Under the pieces are notes generated by a model. That model made no database searches, was not told the origin of the DNA, and saw nothing but the letters and a program-made list of their open reading frames with translations. Made by a program: the position numbers and the translations under genes. Shown piece after piece: positions 1 to 11,912 of a stretch of DNA of 64,000 nt. The stretch covers positions 18,544,607 to 18,608,606 of the forward strand of contig CM026568.1 in the NCBI GenBank assembly GCA_015143295.1. Direction: 5' to 3'. The stretch is from Tetracentron sinense. Lineage: Eukaryota > Streptophyta > Magnoliopsida > Trochodendrales > Trochodendraceae. Each line of letters begins with the position of its first letter. The first letter of the stretch is position 1.

Positions 1-790
1 TGTATTCCTCATTGTCCATTGTTATTGCCGTCGAAGAACCTCTCTTCCCATCAGTACGTAATGGACACTCCTTTTTAAGTGTCCTAATTATTTGCAATGA
101 TAGCACTCGACCCCGCCTTTTCCCTTGGATTTGGATCTATCCCTACCTTTTTCAAATCCTCTCTCCATGTCTCTTCCTCCTTCCCAAACAACCATAACAT
201 GATTATGATTCTCATCATGCATTGGTATCTACCTAATCTCGTTAGAGAGTAGCACCGTCGTAACCTCCTCCAATAACAATGTCTCCTTGTCATATATGAG
301 GGTTGTCACCAAGTTCTCATATGATTCTGAAAGTGATGTAAAAAGACTCATGCCCATATCTTCTTCATCCATCTGAATATCAATTTTCTACAGTTGATTC
401 AAGATCTGATTGAACGCATTCATGTGCTCGATGAGATCAGCACCCTCCACCATCTTCAAGGTATTCAATTGTTTTTTCAAATATTGCATGTTGGTAATGC
501 TCTTTCCGATGTAGAGCTTTTCCCACTTCATCCACAATTTCAGTATTCATTATTTATCCATAATGTTATGCATCACGTTATCTGCAAGACAGAGGTGTAT
601 TGTGCTGACTACCTTCGCCTCAATGTCTTCCCAATCTGTATCTAGCATCTTTTCCGGTTTATTGGACTCCCCCTTCAATGCTCTTGTGAGACCCTGTTGA
701 ATTAGGATATCCTTTACCTCATTTGCCACAATTGAAGCTTCATTTTCTGTCAAACTTTTCTAGGAAAAATTGCCCAAAATTTTTCATCAT
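1..790 (-). pseudogene. Copia-type gag remnant (UBN2-like), truncated by window edge
   Basis: Read on the minus strand, this stretch matches the gag region of the Copia element at 45247-46050 almost codon for codon. Shared pieces include VKDILIQQGL, the PEKM...DWEDIEA block, STIHLCLADNVM and, near the window start, a zinc-knuckle region around CYHCK. The frame is broken by frameshifts and stops, and an in-frame deletion follows KFD near 750. Gag would have packaged element RNA, but this copy cannot make a complete protein. The rest of the element lies left of the window. Family assignment comes from internal comparison plus the knuckle and is firm; lineage is less certain. Confidence 0.8.
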
Positions 791-814
791 GAAAAATAAT
801 TAACATGATGGAAA

Positions 815-1148
815 AGATTAACAAACAGAATTAATGAATTTATGAGGATAAAGAGAAACACGAGAGAATTATGTGGTTCGGCAAATAACATGCCTACATC
901 CATGGGCCAAGATTCGATTGCTTTCTTCCTTCCTTATTTAGAGAAATCTTGAGAAACCAGTATAATAAACACTCTCCTTTTAGATTAATTCCCAACACAA
1001 GCCCAGAGCCCCTCGTACTTTCAACTCACCTTCTCAATGAAACTTGAAAAAGAATCCGTATCTCTCTTCCCTAAAACTTTTCTCCAAAAACTAGAGTGCT
1101 TAATTTCTTTCTATTATTTCCACACCCCAAAACCCTACACCTATAATA
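815..1148 (-). mobile_element. Remnant of the 5' LTR of the same inverted Copia copy
   Basis: On the minus strand this resembles the R/U5 part of the LTR at 44860-45206. Shared blocks include GAGAAGGTGAGTTGA, a segment like ATCTTGACCCGTGGACGTAGG, and the GCCGAACCACGTA-like end. The primer-binding region is missing: LTR-like sequence runs straight into the gag leader. The U3 end is not recognisable and the CA/TA microsatellite begins about there. Confidence 0.6.
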
Positions 1149-1185
1149 ACACACACACACAATATATATATATATATATATATAA
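1149..1185. repeat. Compound microsatellite (AC)n(AT)n
   Basis: Six or so AC units run into about eleven AT units. It lies at the distal limit of the recognisable LTR remnant. Confidence 0.95.
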
Positions 1186-1560
1186 TAGAGTCCTAACAGA
1201 ATAAGAAGTCCTAATTGAGCCACATACTCCACAAAATCTCCCTACAAATAGAAGGTGACTATAAATGTGTAAGTTTCACATGCCACATATACAACAAAGG
1301 CAAGGAGAATTTCTTCCTATTCCTTTAGAGGGAAGTGTTGTAATTTGTAAAATTTTCTAGATCTTATCATGTGATCAATACAATATTCTAGTATGTGCTT
1401 CAAGAATAGTTGTGGCATATATGATATAATAAATTTTTATGGCAATTGAGCTCAGTCTAGAAATAATTTTGCAGAGGATACAAAGGTAGTCAATTTTTGT
1501 TGCTAGAAAGAAATTCTGACGAAGGGGAGACTCGTTTCAGTTGGATAGTGAAAAATATGG
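1186..1560. other. Unassigned AT-rich sequence
   Basis: No coding exon, RNA gene or complete element seen. The string TAGAGTCCT occurs here and again in the duplicated unit downstream. Confidence 0.5.
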
Positions 1561-1562
1561 AG

Positions 1563-2090
1563 CAGTTACTAATAACTGATTATTTATGGGTCTCACTTAT
1601 TAATATCAAAAATAATAATAAGGACTCTATCTAATAGAGTCCTTATTGATAGTGAGTACTTCTTACAATCACTTTAAAAGAGTTCTATTAAAAGGATTTA
1701 CTAATAACTTCTTTCTACTTATAAGAGACTAAAGAGTCGTCATTAAGATCTAGTTTAAGATTGGGTCCCCCTAGCTAAAGTATTAAAAGCCTAAATTTAC
1801 TTTTTTAGGCTAGTATGAAATATAAATTATTTTTTTTAAAAATCTAAATTTAATATATTTATTTTTATTAGACGTTACTCTCTTTATATTAATTAATTTT
1901 ACAATACATTAATATATTTTATAAAATATATTTAGTAATTAAGTTAATTTTTTTTATAGGGATTTAAATTTAATAAGAATTACTAATAGTTGATTATTTA
2001 TGAATCCTACTTATAAATGTTTTTAAAAAAAGACTTTTTTAATAGAGTCCTTATTGATATTGAGTACTTATAATCAATTTACAAGAGGTG
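1563..2090. repeat. Duplicated ~120-bp AT-rich unit with a palindromic core
   Basis: A unit containing ACTAATA, GATTATTTATG, TAATAGAGTCCTTATTGATA and GAGTACTT occurs at about 1567-1690 and again at about 1979-2095, in direct orientation. In the first copy GGACTCTAT and ATAGAGTCC form a short hairpin. The copies are diverged, so this is old. Could be LTR or MITE debris. Confidence 0.55.
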
Positions 2091-2269
2091 TTTGGAATTC
2101 CAATTATGAGATAGTAGATTATTCTTCTAATTGTAATTCACTTCTACTTACCGATTATAAACAAACTATACTTCTATTATAATAATTCAAATAAAATTTT
2201 AATTTAATTGTTTATATAATGTGAAGGGTAATTACGTCCACATAAAGTTTGTTATACTCTTTGTACTCT

Positions 2270-2372
2270 TATACGGAAATGAACCACGACTTATAACCGT
2301 TGTTTATTTCTCAATAGTCGACGGTCATTGGCCGTGTTTTTCTCTCGTAAAAAAACGACGATTTTATGTCAT
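2270..2372. mobile_element. Remnant resembling a CACTA element subterminal region
   Basis: Contains CGACGGTCATTGGCCGTG and AAAAACGACGAT, close to the subterminal AACGACGG/CCGTCGTT repeats of the intact CACTA element at 47589-49715. No terminal CACTA repeat is visible, so only an eroded end is proposed. Confidence 0.4.
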
Positions 2373-3515
2373 GTTTTATTAAAAGACGCATATTTTTTCA
2401 ATGGTCTACTCAATGGATAAAAATTGCCATTTTAAAAATCACAGCCATTTTAAAAATCACAGTCCTAGCTCGTGGTTTAATGCACTTTTTTCACATATTA
2501 CTACTAATGAAAGTCGGGGCGGGGGAGGCCCATGTAGCCCGGGAGCGATTTTAGGGATTGAACCATTACTATTAAGTAGTTCCTATCTATCCATACCTTT
2601 TGATTTCCTTTTACATCTTTCACACCTTTCACACCCGTTTGTCTTTCGGATTGCACCCGTTCGGCATCTTCTCTTTTGATTTTTTCTGGACTTTTCATGT
2701 GAGGAGGCGTGTCTATTTGAAGCAAACAATGTGAGTCTGCAGCATTTTCCCTCCAACTTTTGTAAAAGTGGATCAGAGGCGTGAGGATTGAGGAGATGTG
2801 TTCGTTTGAAGTTTTCATGCTTTGGGGGGGGGGTACCGGTTGAGCTGACCCAAAACGTTGCAACGGCCATTGTAGCATTTTAAAGGGTTGCAACCCCTTC
2901 CACGGTTCCGTTCACAATATGAGAAACAAGCAAACACCCCGTGCGATGCAAGAAATAAAAATTCGAGTTTGAGAATTTTACAAAAAATTTGCTTGTAATT
3001 GGAGGATAAAGATAATTAATGAAAGTGAAATCACATGGAAAAAAATAAGAAATACAATAACAAATTAATAGATAGGAATAGGATATACAATATGAAATAT
3101 GTCAAATAATTATGATTGAATTGTTAAAATCACATAATCTCGTATTTATTCTTCATAACTGCATTGAAAAAGAAAAAAGGAAGATAAGAGAGCAATTGTT
3201 AAAAATATGATCAAGTTATTTTATTTAGGTTAAATACATCATAAGTCTAATAGTTAACAATTACCCAAACATATATTCATCATAGATTTGAAACAGAAAA
3301 TTAACCATTTCATCCGTTTTATGCGTAACTTTTAAAATCGCATATGCCTTGCATTTTTGTGTGAAGTAGCACGTGCAAATGCATGGAAAACATCAAAATA
3401 ATTTTTAAAAAGCAAATAAGTATATAAAATAGCGCTTCTAGTCTGACAACCTCGCTAGAGCGAACATTTGTGTACCCACATAGATGAGTCCATGTAATAG
3501 AGTAATAGTCTGCTC
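2373..3515. other. Unassigned sequence with a G homopolymer
   Basis: No supported gene. A run of about nine G lies near 2823. At about 2929 there is a CCCCGTGCGATGCA motif that recurs at 4501 and, inverted, near 10930 (see findings). Confidence 0.5.
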
Positions 3516-3518
3516 TCG

Positions 3519-3660
3519 GGTGTCCCGTTTAATTGGGGTTAACTCCTTTTAATTGTGATTAATATATTTAATATTTTTAAATAAAAGTTAAAAATATGAA
3601 TCCTAAAGATTAGTGAATCTTAACCACAATTAAATGAAGCTAAAAATGAGACAAATGACA
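3519..3660. repeat. Diverged copy of the GGTTAAGATTCAC foldback family
   Basis: The left arm GTGTCCCGTTTAATTGGGGT and the right arm (TGAATCTTAACCACAATTAA, then GAGACAAATG) are imperfect reverse complements around an AT-rich centre. The arms match the TIR core of better copies at 27241-27532 and 36318-36682. Probably a non-autonomous DNA transposon. Confidence 0.5.
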
Positions 3661-5098
3661 ATTTTTAAGGGAGTGAGACGTGTGAGACATGCAAGGAGCA
3701 AATTATTTTGCCATGTAATATATGCAACAAGTATGGGAGATGTTATCTTGTGGCCGTGTTTTGGGGCCAATGATCACATAGACGACTATTCTCCTCAGAT
3801 TCAACTTGAAAAATCATCTTGATGGTGCACTTCAGAGAAACTGAGAGATATCTATACTGTTTGCATGGCTCACCCAGAGGAAAATCTATACTGGTTTTGG
3901 GCTCTAAAGATCAAGGTTTAGAATTTCATGGTTTGTTCTGAGTCTTCTGAACTCTATGTAATTAAATGGAAAACTGAGAGATATAAACCATAAAATCTGA
4001 TTCTGAATCCGAAAATAAAACAAAAAAATTTAAGGGAGGGTGGGTACCTGTTTCTTCTGCAAAGACAAAATGTTGAGAAAATTGAAAGATGGATGGAGTG
4101 GCCTCACAGGATATTGTCGAAAGATTTGACAGCATGGCATGGGTGTTAAGAGATTTGAAAGAGGAATGGTGAAGAAATAAGAGTAGTGATGTCGTATGAG
4201 AGTGATGCCTTTTAAGAGGTGAGAAGGGGACAAAAGAAATGAAACGTGAAGAGTTGAAAAACTGTTTCACGTTCCAAAATAACTACCTTTCTATTCTGTA
4301 CCCTATTATCCCAGAACGCTACTTGAACAGGTGCATCATTTGAAATAGTGAAAACTCTTTGGAAGATGTGTGTGGTTTGAGAGAAAAAAAAAGAGACTGC
4401 ATGTGATAGTAGCAAATTGCAAATAGGGGTCAAAGAAGGATGCCACGTAGGATTTCCTTATAGTTAGCACCCATATTTCTTTATTATATAGTACTAGCAA
4501 ACACCCCGTACGATGCACTGGAGTACAAAAATAATCTAAATTGTTTATCATTAATCAAATCTCTCCTTAATGAGATTAAAGCAAATAAGCTTTTGAATAA
4601 ATTACATTATATAAAAAAAATGTGCATATATATAAGGAAGTAATAGTTTATTATCAACTAAATAATATTGATTACCTTTCATTATAATAATCCAGCTATA
4701 ATGATTTTGGGCCGGGTTTAGTCATCTTTGTTTTTTAAACTCAAGAGAAATATATATTCAGTGAGTCTCACTTGTTATTGCTTAAGATCCAGAATACATT
4801 CCACTTGCTCATCTTCGTTGTTCTTGATCTCTCTATGCACAACTCCATTTCATTACACCACCCACATCACTATTAGAATAATCACAAAAAAAAATGTAGT
4901 GGATCTCGATCTACCATAGTATATTAAACACCACAATTGAATCATCTCAACCTTTGACAACCTTTTAGATATGACTTTTTTATTTACCTAAAACTGCAAA
5001 AGCCAATTACGCGATCCAGCCTGGCCAAATGCTAGGTGGAGGTGATAATAAGGGAGGCTTCCATCCACAAGAAAATTGTAAAGAACACAAAAAAAAAC

Positions 5099-5105
<7 letters not shown>
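3661..5105. other. Unassigned AT-rich intergenic sequence
   Basis: Short open frames exist on both strands, but none shows a domain, splice context or codon bias that supports a gene. A CCCCGTACGATGCA motif occurs near 4501. Confidence 0.5.

Positions 5106-5136
<31 letters not shown>
5106..5136. repeat. (AT)n microsatellite
   Basis: About fifteen AT dinucleotides in a row. Confidence 0.95.
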
Positions 5137-5139
<3 letters not shown>

Positions 5140-5236
5140 ATTTTCATTAAAGACTTACCTGTTCTTGAGAATAGAGAAGAGCAATTAAAAAAAAGAAGAA
5201 AAGAAATATGAAGACTCATTTTATCAAACAGTAAGC

Positions 5237-5712
5237 ATGTTGAATATAGAAGCAGCGGAAACCCGAATAAAGAAGCTCTTTATTGATGCACTAACTGAAA
5301 AATGTACAACACTTAAGAGACACTCAAGAGACTCAAGGGACACTCACACTTACTCTAACACTTACACTCAAGGGACACACTCACACTTACCCTCACACAA
5401 GAACTCACACTCACTTAAACTAATACTAGACATCACACACTTAGAAGAGCTTGTGTTTCTTCTATGCACAAACCAAAGGAACCCAACCCTCTATTTATAG
5501 TGGGCATGCGAATGTTCTTAGATTTCTAGAACATTCTCCCACCTCCTTTCTTAGGAAATATCTAGAGACTACTACCACCTTTTTTTCTAGAGAGAGATAA
5601 GCTTAGAGAAAACTCTAAAGGGAGAGAAGGTTCTAGAGAGAGAAAGGGAGAACCTTGTAGTGAGTAAAAGAGGTTTCTGGAAGTGAGAGAGTTGGTGTTG
5701 ACTCTCTCAACA
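5237..5712 (-). mobile_element. LTR-like direct repeat, copy A
   Basis: Bases 5336-5712 are about 90% alike to 6797-7156 by eye and in the same orientation. Read on the minus strand, both copies begin TGTTGAGAGAGTCAA, carry a TATA-like CACTATAAATAGAGG and end in CACTC/ACACT-rich sequence. This fits LTR architecture (TG start, TATA, R/U5). No primer-binding site or coding domain was found between them, so a deletion-derived element or two LTR fragments are both possible. Confidence 0.5.
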
Positions 5713-6796
5713 AAGCATACCAACCTTTCTTCTACTAAATTACCATAAAAATAGCATCATGGATGGTAATGATAGGATCATGAGACCTCATGATATTATT
5801 GTGAAACACACCATCGTTGTAAGAATATTTTTTGAATAAAGCAAAAGAGAGAAGTAGAAAGAACTTACTATATTTCTAGTCGAGTAACTTGATGAAGGGC
5901 GTGAAGTAGTTGGTGGTGCACGATGCATTGCTAAGAATGGGCTCATCCGCTTTAGAATTTTGTACTATTTCACTGGCCCGAGTTTATTCACTGACCTGAG
6001 TTTATTTGTTGTGGGCACAAAATACTACTGATGGTTTGCATCTCCTCCCAAGAGAATAGTTAAGGAGTTGTGGGCACATAATCCTATACGTGAAGAGTTG
6101 CCTTCCTGATGGTTTGCATCTCCTCCCAAAAGAATAGTTGAAAGACTTGAAAGGAAACCAACAAGTATAAACTATAAACATAAAAGAACTCTTTAATCAC
6201 GATGGTTCATCTTCTAAAATTACTCTACGATTGACATGTGTCTTTTTAAGATGCATGTCAGCACTAATAGAAAGTTTGGGCTCAACACTAAGAAAATAAT
6301 ACATAGAATTTTGTCGAGAGTAGGTCTTGACTCCAACCTATGACTTTGGGTTGCGCATTGAGTATATAAAATTGATTTGTATCCTCAATAAAAGGGATGT
6401 TCTGGCCTATTTGTTATGCAATTAATTGTACTAAATAGAAATCCCCCCCTTTTTATGACTTGGGGGTCCCCAACCCTTCAAGTCAGGATTTGCTCCTTTG
6501 ATGTAAAGAAAGTGTATGCTCTATAATTAAGAGAGAAAAGTTAGTACATGAGATAATATTGACAAAAAAAAAATGCTGGGTTGAGGTTCTTGATCCAACA
6601 ATTCATTATCAAGTGGATTGTTTAGATAATGCCAAGGGCACTGCAGGTGCTCTAACTAAATGGGTGAATCAAGTATCAAAGTCATCATACAGAAATTTCT
6701 CCAAGTCTCTAAACACTGAAATGTTTGGGAATGTAGACATTATTTTTAGTTTGTAAAAATAAAGAAATAAATAGTCAATCTGAGGATCTTGTCCCA
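5713..6796. other. Non-coding sequence between the two LTR-like repeats
   Basis: No gag, protease, integrase or RT motif in any frame. A phrase GATGGTTTGCATCTCCTCCC occurs twice (near 6033 and 6109), indicating a small internal duplication. About 1.08 kb long, too short for a full retroelement interior. Confidence 0.5.
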
Positions 6797-7156
6797 TATA
6801 AGGGACACTCACACTCAAGGGACACACTCACACTTACACTCACACAAGAACTCACACTCACTTAGACTAACACTAGACCTCACACACTTAGAAGAGCTTT
6901 TGTTTCTTCTATGCACAAACCAAAGGAAACCAACCCTCTATTTATAGTGGGCATGTGAATGTTCTAGATTTCTAGAACATTCTCTCACCTCCTTTCTAAG
7001 GAAATATCTAGAGATTACTACCACTTCTTTTTCTAGAGAGAGATAAGCTTAGAGAAAACTCTAGAAGGAGAAAAGGTTATAGAGAGAGAAAGGGAGAACC
7101 TTGTAGAGAGTGAGAGATTTCTAGAAGTGAGAGAGTTGGTTTTGACTCTCTCAACA
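6797..7156 (-). mobile_element. LTR-like direct repeat, copy B
   Basis: Second copy of the repeat at 5336-5712, lacking its distal ~100 bp. It ends at the same TGTTGAGAGAGTCAA-type terminus on the minus strand. See copy A for interpretation. Confidence 0.5.
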
Positions 7157-7392
7157 CAAACAGTGTTCCGCTTGCTTGCGCCCCCTCCAAGAGATTTATA
7201 CCTTGAATAGTTGCATCCTCTCAAAAGGAACGGATGTGGTTTGAGAATGCCTTTCTAAGGGCGCCACATCAGCATTCATAGAAAGTCTGGGATCAAAGAT
7301 TTGGGAATAAATAGGGTGCCATGTAGGATCCAATTACTATTAGATATAGTATAGATAGATTGAGAACCCAACAGCAGTTTAATAGGGAGGGG

Positions 7393-7484
7393 ATGACTTT
7401 TGGTGAAAGTTTGAAGAATTGTGACTCTTGATTTCCGTGTCTCTTTAAGAGACATGACTTTTGGTGAAAGTTTGAAGAATTGTG
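7393..7484. repeat. 31-bp direct repeat, two units at 61-bp spacing
   Basis: The unit starting ATGACTTTTGGTGAAAG and ending GAAGAATTGTG is present at 7393-7423 and 7454-7484 with no visible difference. Confidence 0.9.
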
Positions 7485-7776
7485 TGTATCCAAACATTGC
7501 ACACGCTCAATACGTCTAACTTTCCCAACCGTTACACTTCTTGATTTTTCTACTTAAACCCTTCTACAGGTTCCCTTATTCGGGATTGAACGCTCCAGTT
7601 GATATAAACTCAAATCAACAGAATGCATCATAATGAAATGAGTTGATTTTAAGGTTACCTGTTAAAGAAAAGTTCAAAAAGCAAGAGAAGCAGTCTCAAT
7701 AAATGACCATGCATTTCTTCAAACTCAGATATCTCAGAATCCCCACCATTTCTTCAGAACAATATTCTTTCCGATT

Positions 7777-8481
7777 ATGTTGTTTTCCAATCAATCTATC
7801 CCGCTCGATCAGGTAAATCTAATATGCTCGCAGCCTGTACTCTACTTTCACTCCATTTCTTTTCCTGAAGTGTATGGACTCTCTGGCCTCGATCAATATC
7901 CGATTTGATTTTATTCAGTAGATACGTGTTAATTTTCTATTACATTTTGTGGAATCCAGTCGTGAAATCTAACTTTAGTGGAATCTGAAATGGGTTGAAT
8001 GGCTATTGTATCGTTTCCCATATTCCAGGGTTTATTTATGATTCTTCCAAATAGTATACTCATTACTTTATTAATATTTTGAATTAATTTGAATTTTTGT
8101 TTCTTCCGGAATTGATTTAAAAGTATAATGGTTGAATGAAATTTTGTTCTATTTGTTAGACTAATTAATAATTTTTTTTAAATGTCCCTTAACTTCTGTT
8201 GTAATTAGCTTTTATGGCCTTTCAGGCCTGTGCGGTGAACTTGCAACGTCTTTGCTCCGTTGTCTGCAAATTTCAGGAGCCTTCATCAATCAATCACCTA
8301 AAAAGGTCTGTAAAGGTAGAGCATGCTAAGAAATGTTTTGTTTGTGTTTATTTATTTATTTTTTCAATTTGCTAGTACTAAATTATTTCATAAGAGTTCG
8401 GTTCGACTAAAACATATTGTGGCTCTCTCTTTTCAGTATTGGACGACAATAATTATACGGTTGCAATCCTCCTTGAAATAG
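7777..8481 (+). CDS. Tentative spliced small ORF (56 aa) or non-coding transcript
   Basis: Three candidate exons, 7777-7812, 8226-8315 and 8437-8481, are flanked by good splice consensus: donors CAG|GTAAATC and AAG|GTAGAGC, acceptors CCTTTCAG and CTTTTCAG. When joined they stay in one frame from ATG to TAG, giving 56 residues that start MLFSNQSIPLDQ and end RLQSSLK. An upstream in-exon ATG near 7708 opens a longer basic, Phe/Arg-rich N-terminus in another frame, but that frame stops just after the first splice. No domain was recognised. It may equally be a non-coding RNA or a decayed gene. The splice-site agreement is the only real support. Confidence 0.25.
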
Positions 8482-11400
8482 ATAACTCCCGTTGAGAAGA
8501 AGATGATTCTTGCCCTGATTAGAGGATACAGTTTGACAAGGCATAGGCTTCAATGGTGGTCACCACGTTCTCCCAGTGACTTCCATGGAAATATTTTCAT
8601 CATCCAGCACAGGGGATTGAGTTATCTGGGTCCGCAAGAGGAAAATATTCTACAGAATTGTTGTTCACCGCATTATGGTTTCAATCTTCCTCTTTACATA
8701 GTGCCCCATATGATATTGTTCATCATTTTTTGGGTCCTCCGTCCCACTCCTAGAAGATTTTACAAATACATCCTGCAATAAAAAAAACATGAAAGGCCCA
8801 ACATAATCAAGATGATATGGTAATATAGAAGCATGACACCCTCCAAAACTATTATCCATTGTTACTTTTAATTGGAAAAAAAATGATAATGCAGCATCAC
8901 TTTGTTAATATACTCACTTTTTGAGTGACTTTACGTGTAAATATTGACATCTTGAACCTTGTGGTCAGATTACCTCCATTGTTGTATGGAGTTTATAATT
9001 TTATGTGGGGGACTATCCTTCCAATCTGAGTAAACCTAGGCTGTTAATTACCTTCCCGATTTGGGGAAGAACCTCTGATTAAGAAGAAGAACAAATATTT
9101 GAATAAAATAGTTGTATTTATTCAATGGGGTTACCCAAATTTCATGTAGGCGTTACATGATACCTCATAGAGTTCTTTTTGTCAAGAAAAAGAAAAAAGA
9201 AAGAGAGATTGTCATATTGGGGGTTCACTTGATATTCTCCATTGATGGGAGATCATTTTTCTTCCTCCTTGGTTGTTGTTTTCCTGCAAAAGAAACGTAG
9301 GATCTTTTTCTCTCTCTTCTCTCAGATGTTACTGTGTTTCTTCGTCTTCGTACTCGTTTTTTCTCTGTGGGAGTTTCTTATGAGAAACTCCCTTTTATAT
9401 CTTTTGGAGAGTCTTTTTTGGATTTTCCTTACACTTCCTCTCTTTTAGGGAATCAAAATGTTCTCTCCTTTTTAGAGTGAGTCATTTATCCTTTGACAGT
9501 TGGTTTCTCTTATCTTGGGAAAACCTGGTATGAATGGGAGTTCTCTTTCTTGAAGGACTTCAAATTAGTTTCCTCTTTTGGGAAACCTGGGAGGATAAAA
9601 CTTTCATTTAAAAGAGGGAAAAGTCTTATCTTCCAAGAAAATTAGAGAAATTACTCCCCCTTTCGAATGGGGTGCTATATGACACTCTATTGTTGAAGGA
9701 AAAGAGAGTATCTCTATGTTGAAATCTCACAAAGCTAGCAAAGAGTCCTTTTTATCAGGGATTCTCTGTCACATGGCAGTCAGTATCTAACTGCCAACTG
9801 GGAAATGACTGACCTTAGTCAGTCAGCAAATTAAAAGGATGAGACCATGAGTGTCACTCGCGGCCTGGGTCAGGTCCAAAGCCTATTTAGGTTGCAGGCC
9901 AGGGTCTAACCTTAGTCAGTCAGCGGACCAAGACAGGGTGGGACCATGGGTTCAGCCCTTGGTCTGAGTTGAGTTTTTGGCCATTTGTGGTCATGGACTG
10001 AGCTAGTCATTGATTGGCCCGCGGATGGACTCATAGAGTCTATCCGCAAAGCTTAAGTGGGAGTCTGCTTACAAGGGTAAACCCTAACCACGTGTCAATC
10101 CCCTGAGGACTGACACAAAGGGGTGTCCGTGGGGCATAATTGTCTTGCTGCCAACATTCAATGCTAGGTGGGCTGGCGGTGAGCCAGCCCTTGGCCAGCT
10201 GGTGCGTGTGCCTTTGTGCCTTTGGCATCCACGAAGCCCACCGCCTATTTCATAGGTGATGATGAGGTGTAGGCAGGCGCATCATGCACCCGCCTTGCGG
10301 GCGGTGAGATTTCACTACCCACAGTGATAGTATGGCTTCTCATTGTGAGTTTGAAAATACATAGATCTAGCATTACTCAAGAAAAAACCATGGCAACATG
10401 TGGATATGATAACTACTCCAAGTAGTTTTTAATCTACCTAAGTATGGAGCCATACATACCTAATACCTAATCAAATAAAGTGATGATCTCATTTGACCCG
10501 TGCCTCATCTCCGTATGTGTATAATAGTGTCCAAGTATGGCAACAAATTACATAATTTTCATCTAATTAAATAAATGATTTGATAAAATAGTTATGGTCT
10601 TTTAGGTTTTGCTTTTTATGCAATTTTTTTTTGGTTCAACTGAGTACCAAGAGGTACACTTGATTCGTTAAGCAAGTGTGGTTCATAAATATAATTATGG
10701 GGTAGGAGGGTCTTTTCCTATATTTCACCCTTTTTTTTGGTTTTAAGGTTATCATTTAACTCTCTAACCAAGACCTACACAACCAGACCTATACATCACT
10801 CTTTAAAAAAAAAAAAAGATATCCATTTCATTTTCTGAGCAATTATCCATTTGTCTAACTGTATTGATTCAATAATATTATTTTTATTATTAATTTTAGC
10901 CTTATTTTTCCATTAATATTTTCCTTGCATCGCACGGGTTACTTACTAGGTACAAATTAAAGGAAGCTCATAATCATTTTATCTTCGTTAATAAGTTGCT
11001 GGGACAACCAATTGTGCATGTTGGTAATCACCATCTAATTATGAAGTTCATTATTATCGTCGCATCATGCTCATCTTAGAGTCTGTCGGAATAGGTGGCC
11101 CATTAGATTAGACCGTGATAATCTCTCCCAATAACACATAATGAGAAGCCGGTTGTTTGAGAAAAAAAAAACTTAGAGCTATCAATATATAAAGAGATTT
11201 AAACTGGTGATGACTATAACTTTAGAACTAAAAATAAGAGGTTTAGGCCAGATGGGGTCACTACCGCCTAACAAATCTCAGTCTAAGAATGAAGAGTAGA
11301 GATGAGGTTTGGTTCCTCCGAAAGTGACTTCGTTCCTGTATTTCCAAATGGCCCATAGGACAACAATAGTATATCCTCAACTTGAAGAAAAAATCCCACT

Positions 11401-11690
11401 CTACCTGCACTTTCCTTCGGTCCTTCCATAGTTTAGTAATGTGGTGTGGTTGCAAATGTTTGACTGGACACAATTACAATGGAACCAATATTGGCAAGAA
11501 AGAATATAGGGAGTTATGATCCTACCTGCTTCAAAGAGTTGGACTAGCAATGAGTGGTGAGTACTGCGAAATCTTTACACAGGCACGAAGGCTTCACAAG
11601 CTAAATGAGAAAAGTAATGTGAAACCAACCCTAAGATAAAGAACAAGGGCACAAAGAATGAAAGAACAAATGAGGGTATGTTAGAGACAC
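8482..11690. other. Unassigned stretch, no supported gene
   Basis: No domain-bearing frame found. Noted inside: TTAGTCAGTCAGC occurs at about 9814 and 9912 within a loosely duplicated ~100-bp GC-richer unit; 10.0-10.3 kb is unusually GC-rich for the window; and an inverted TGCATCGCACGGG motif lies near 10928. Confidence 0.5.
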
Positions 11691-11699
11691 ATGATGAAG

Positions 11700-11875
11700 A
11701 TACTACTCACCTCAGTCAAGCGATCATGAGATAAGAGGTATTTGCTGCTTTGCTTCAACTCAGCCCACTCAAAGTTCCTGGATCAGATGGGTAACCAGCT
11801 GGTATTGGTTTTACTTCTTTGGGTTTGTTGGAATGCTGGGTGATGATTTAGGTTTCAATGGTTCAATAATTTAAT
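11700..11875 (+). pseudogene. Scrap of a LINE reverse transcriptase
   Basis: The plus strand encodes EVFAALLQLSPLKVPGSDG followed by a stop and then PAG. This matches the plant L1-type RT segment usually written ALFQM-PxKAPGPDGxPA-FY, which precedes the RT fingers. Only about 60 codons are recognisable and the frame is broken. It is not contiguous with the LINE at 28-35 kb. Confidence 0.5.
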
Positions 11876-11912
11876 CATACACAAATCCTAAATGATACAT
11901 TCATTTGCGTTA

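Noticed and set aside
2504..2893. 129-codon open frame on the minus strand
   Set aside because: Low-complexity composition, a G-run in the sequence, no domain and no promoter or splice context.
5288..5420. ACTCACACT-rich stretch as a CRISPR-like or tandem array
   Set aside because: Irregular simple-sequence words in an LTR-like repeat of a plant genome; no uniform repeat-spacer pattern.
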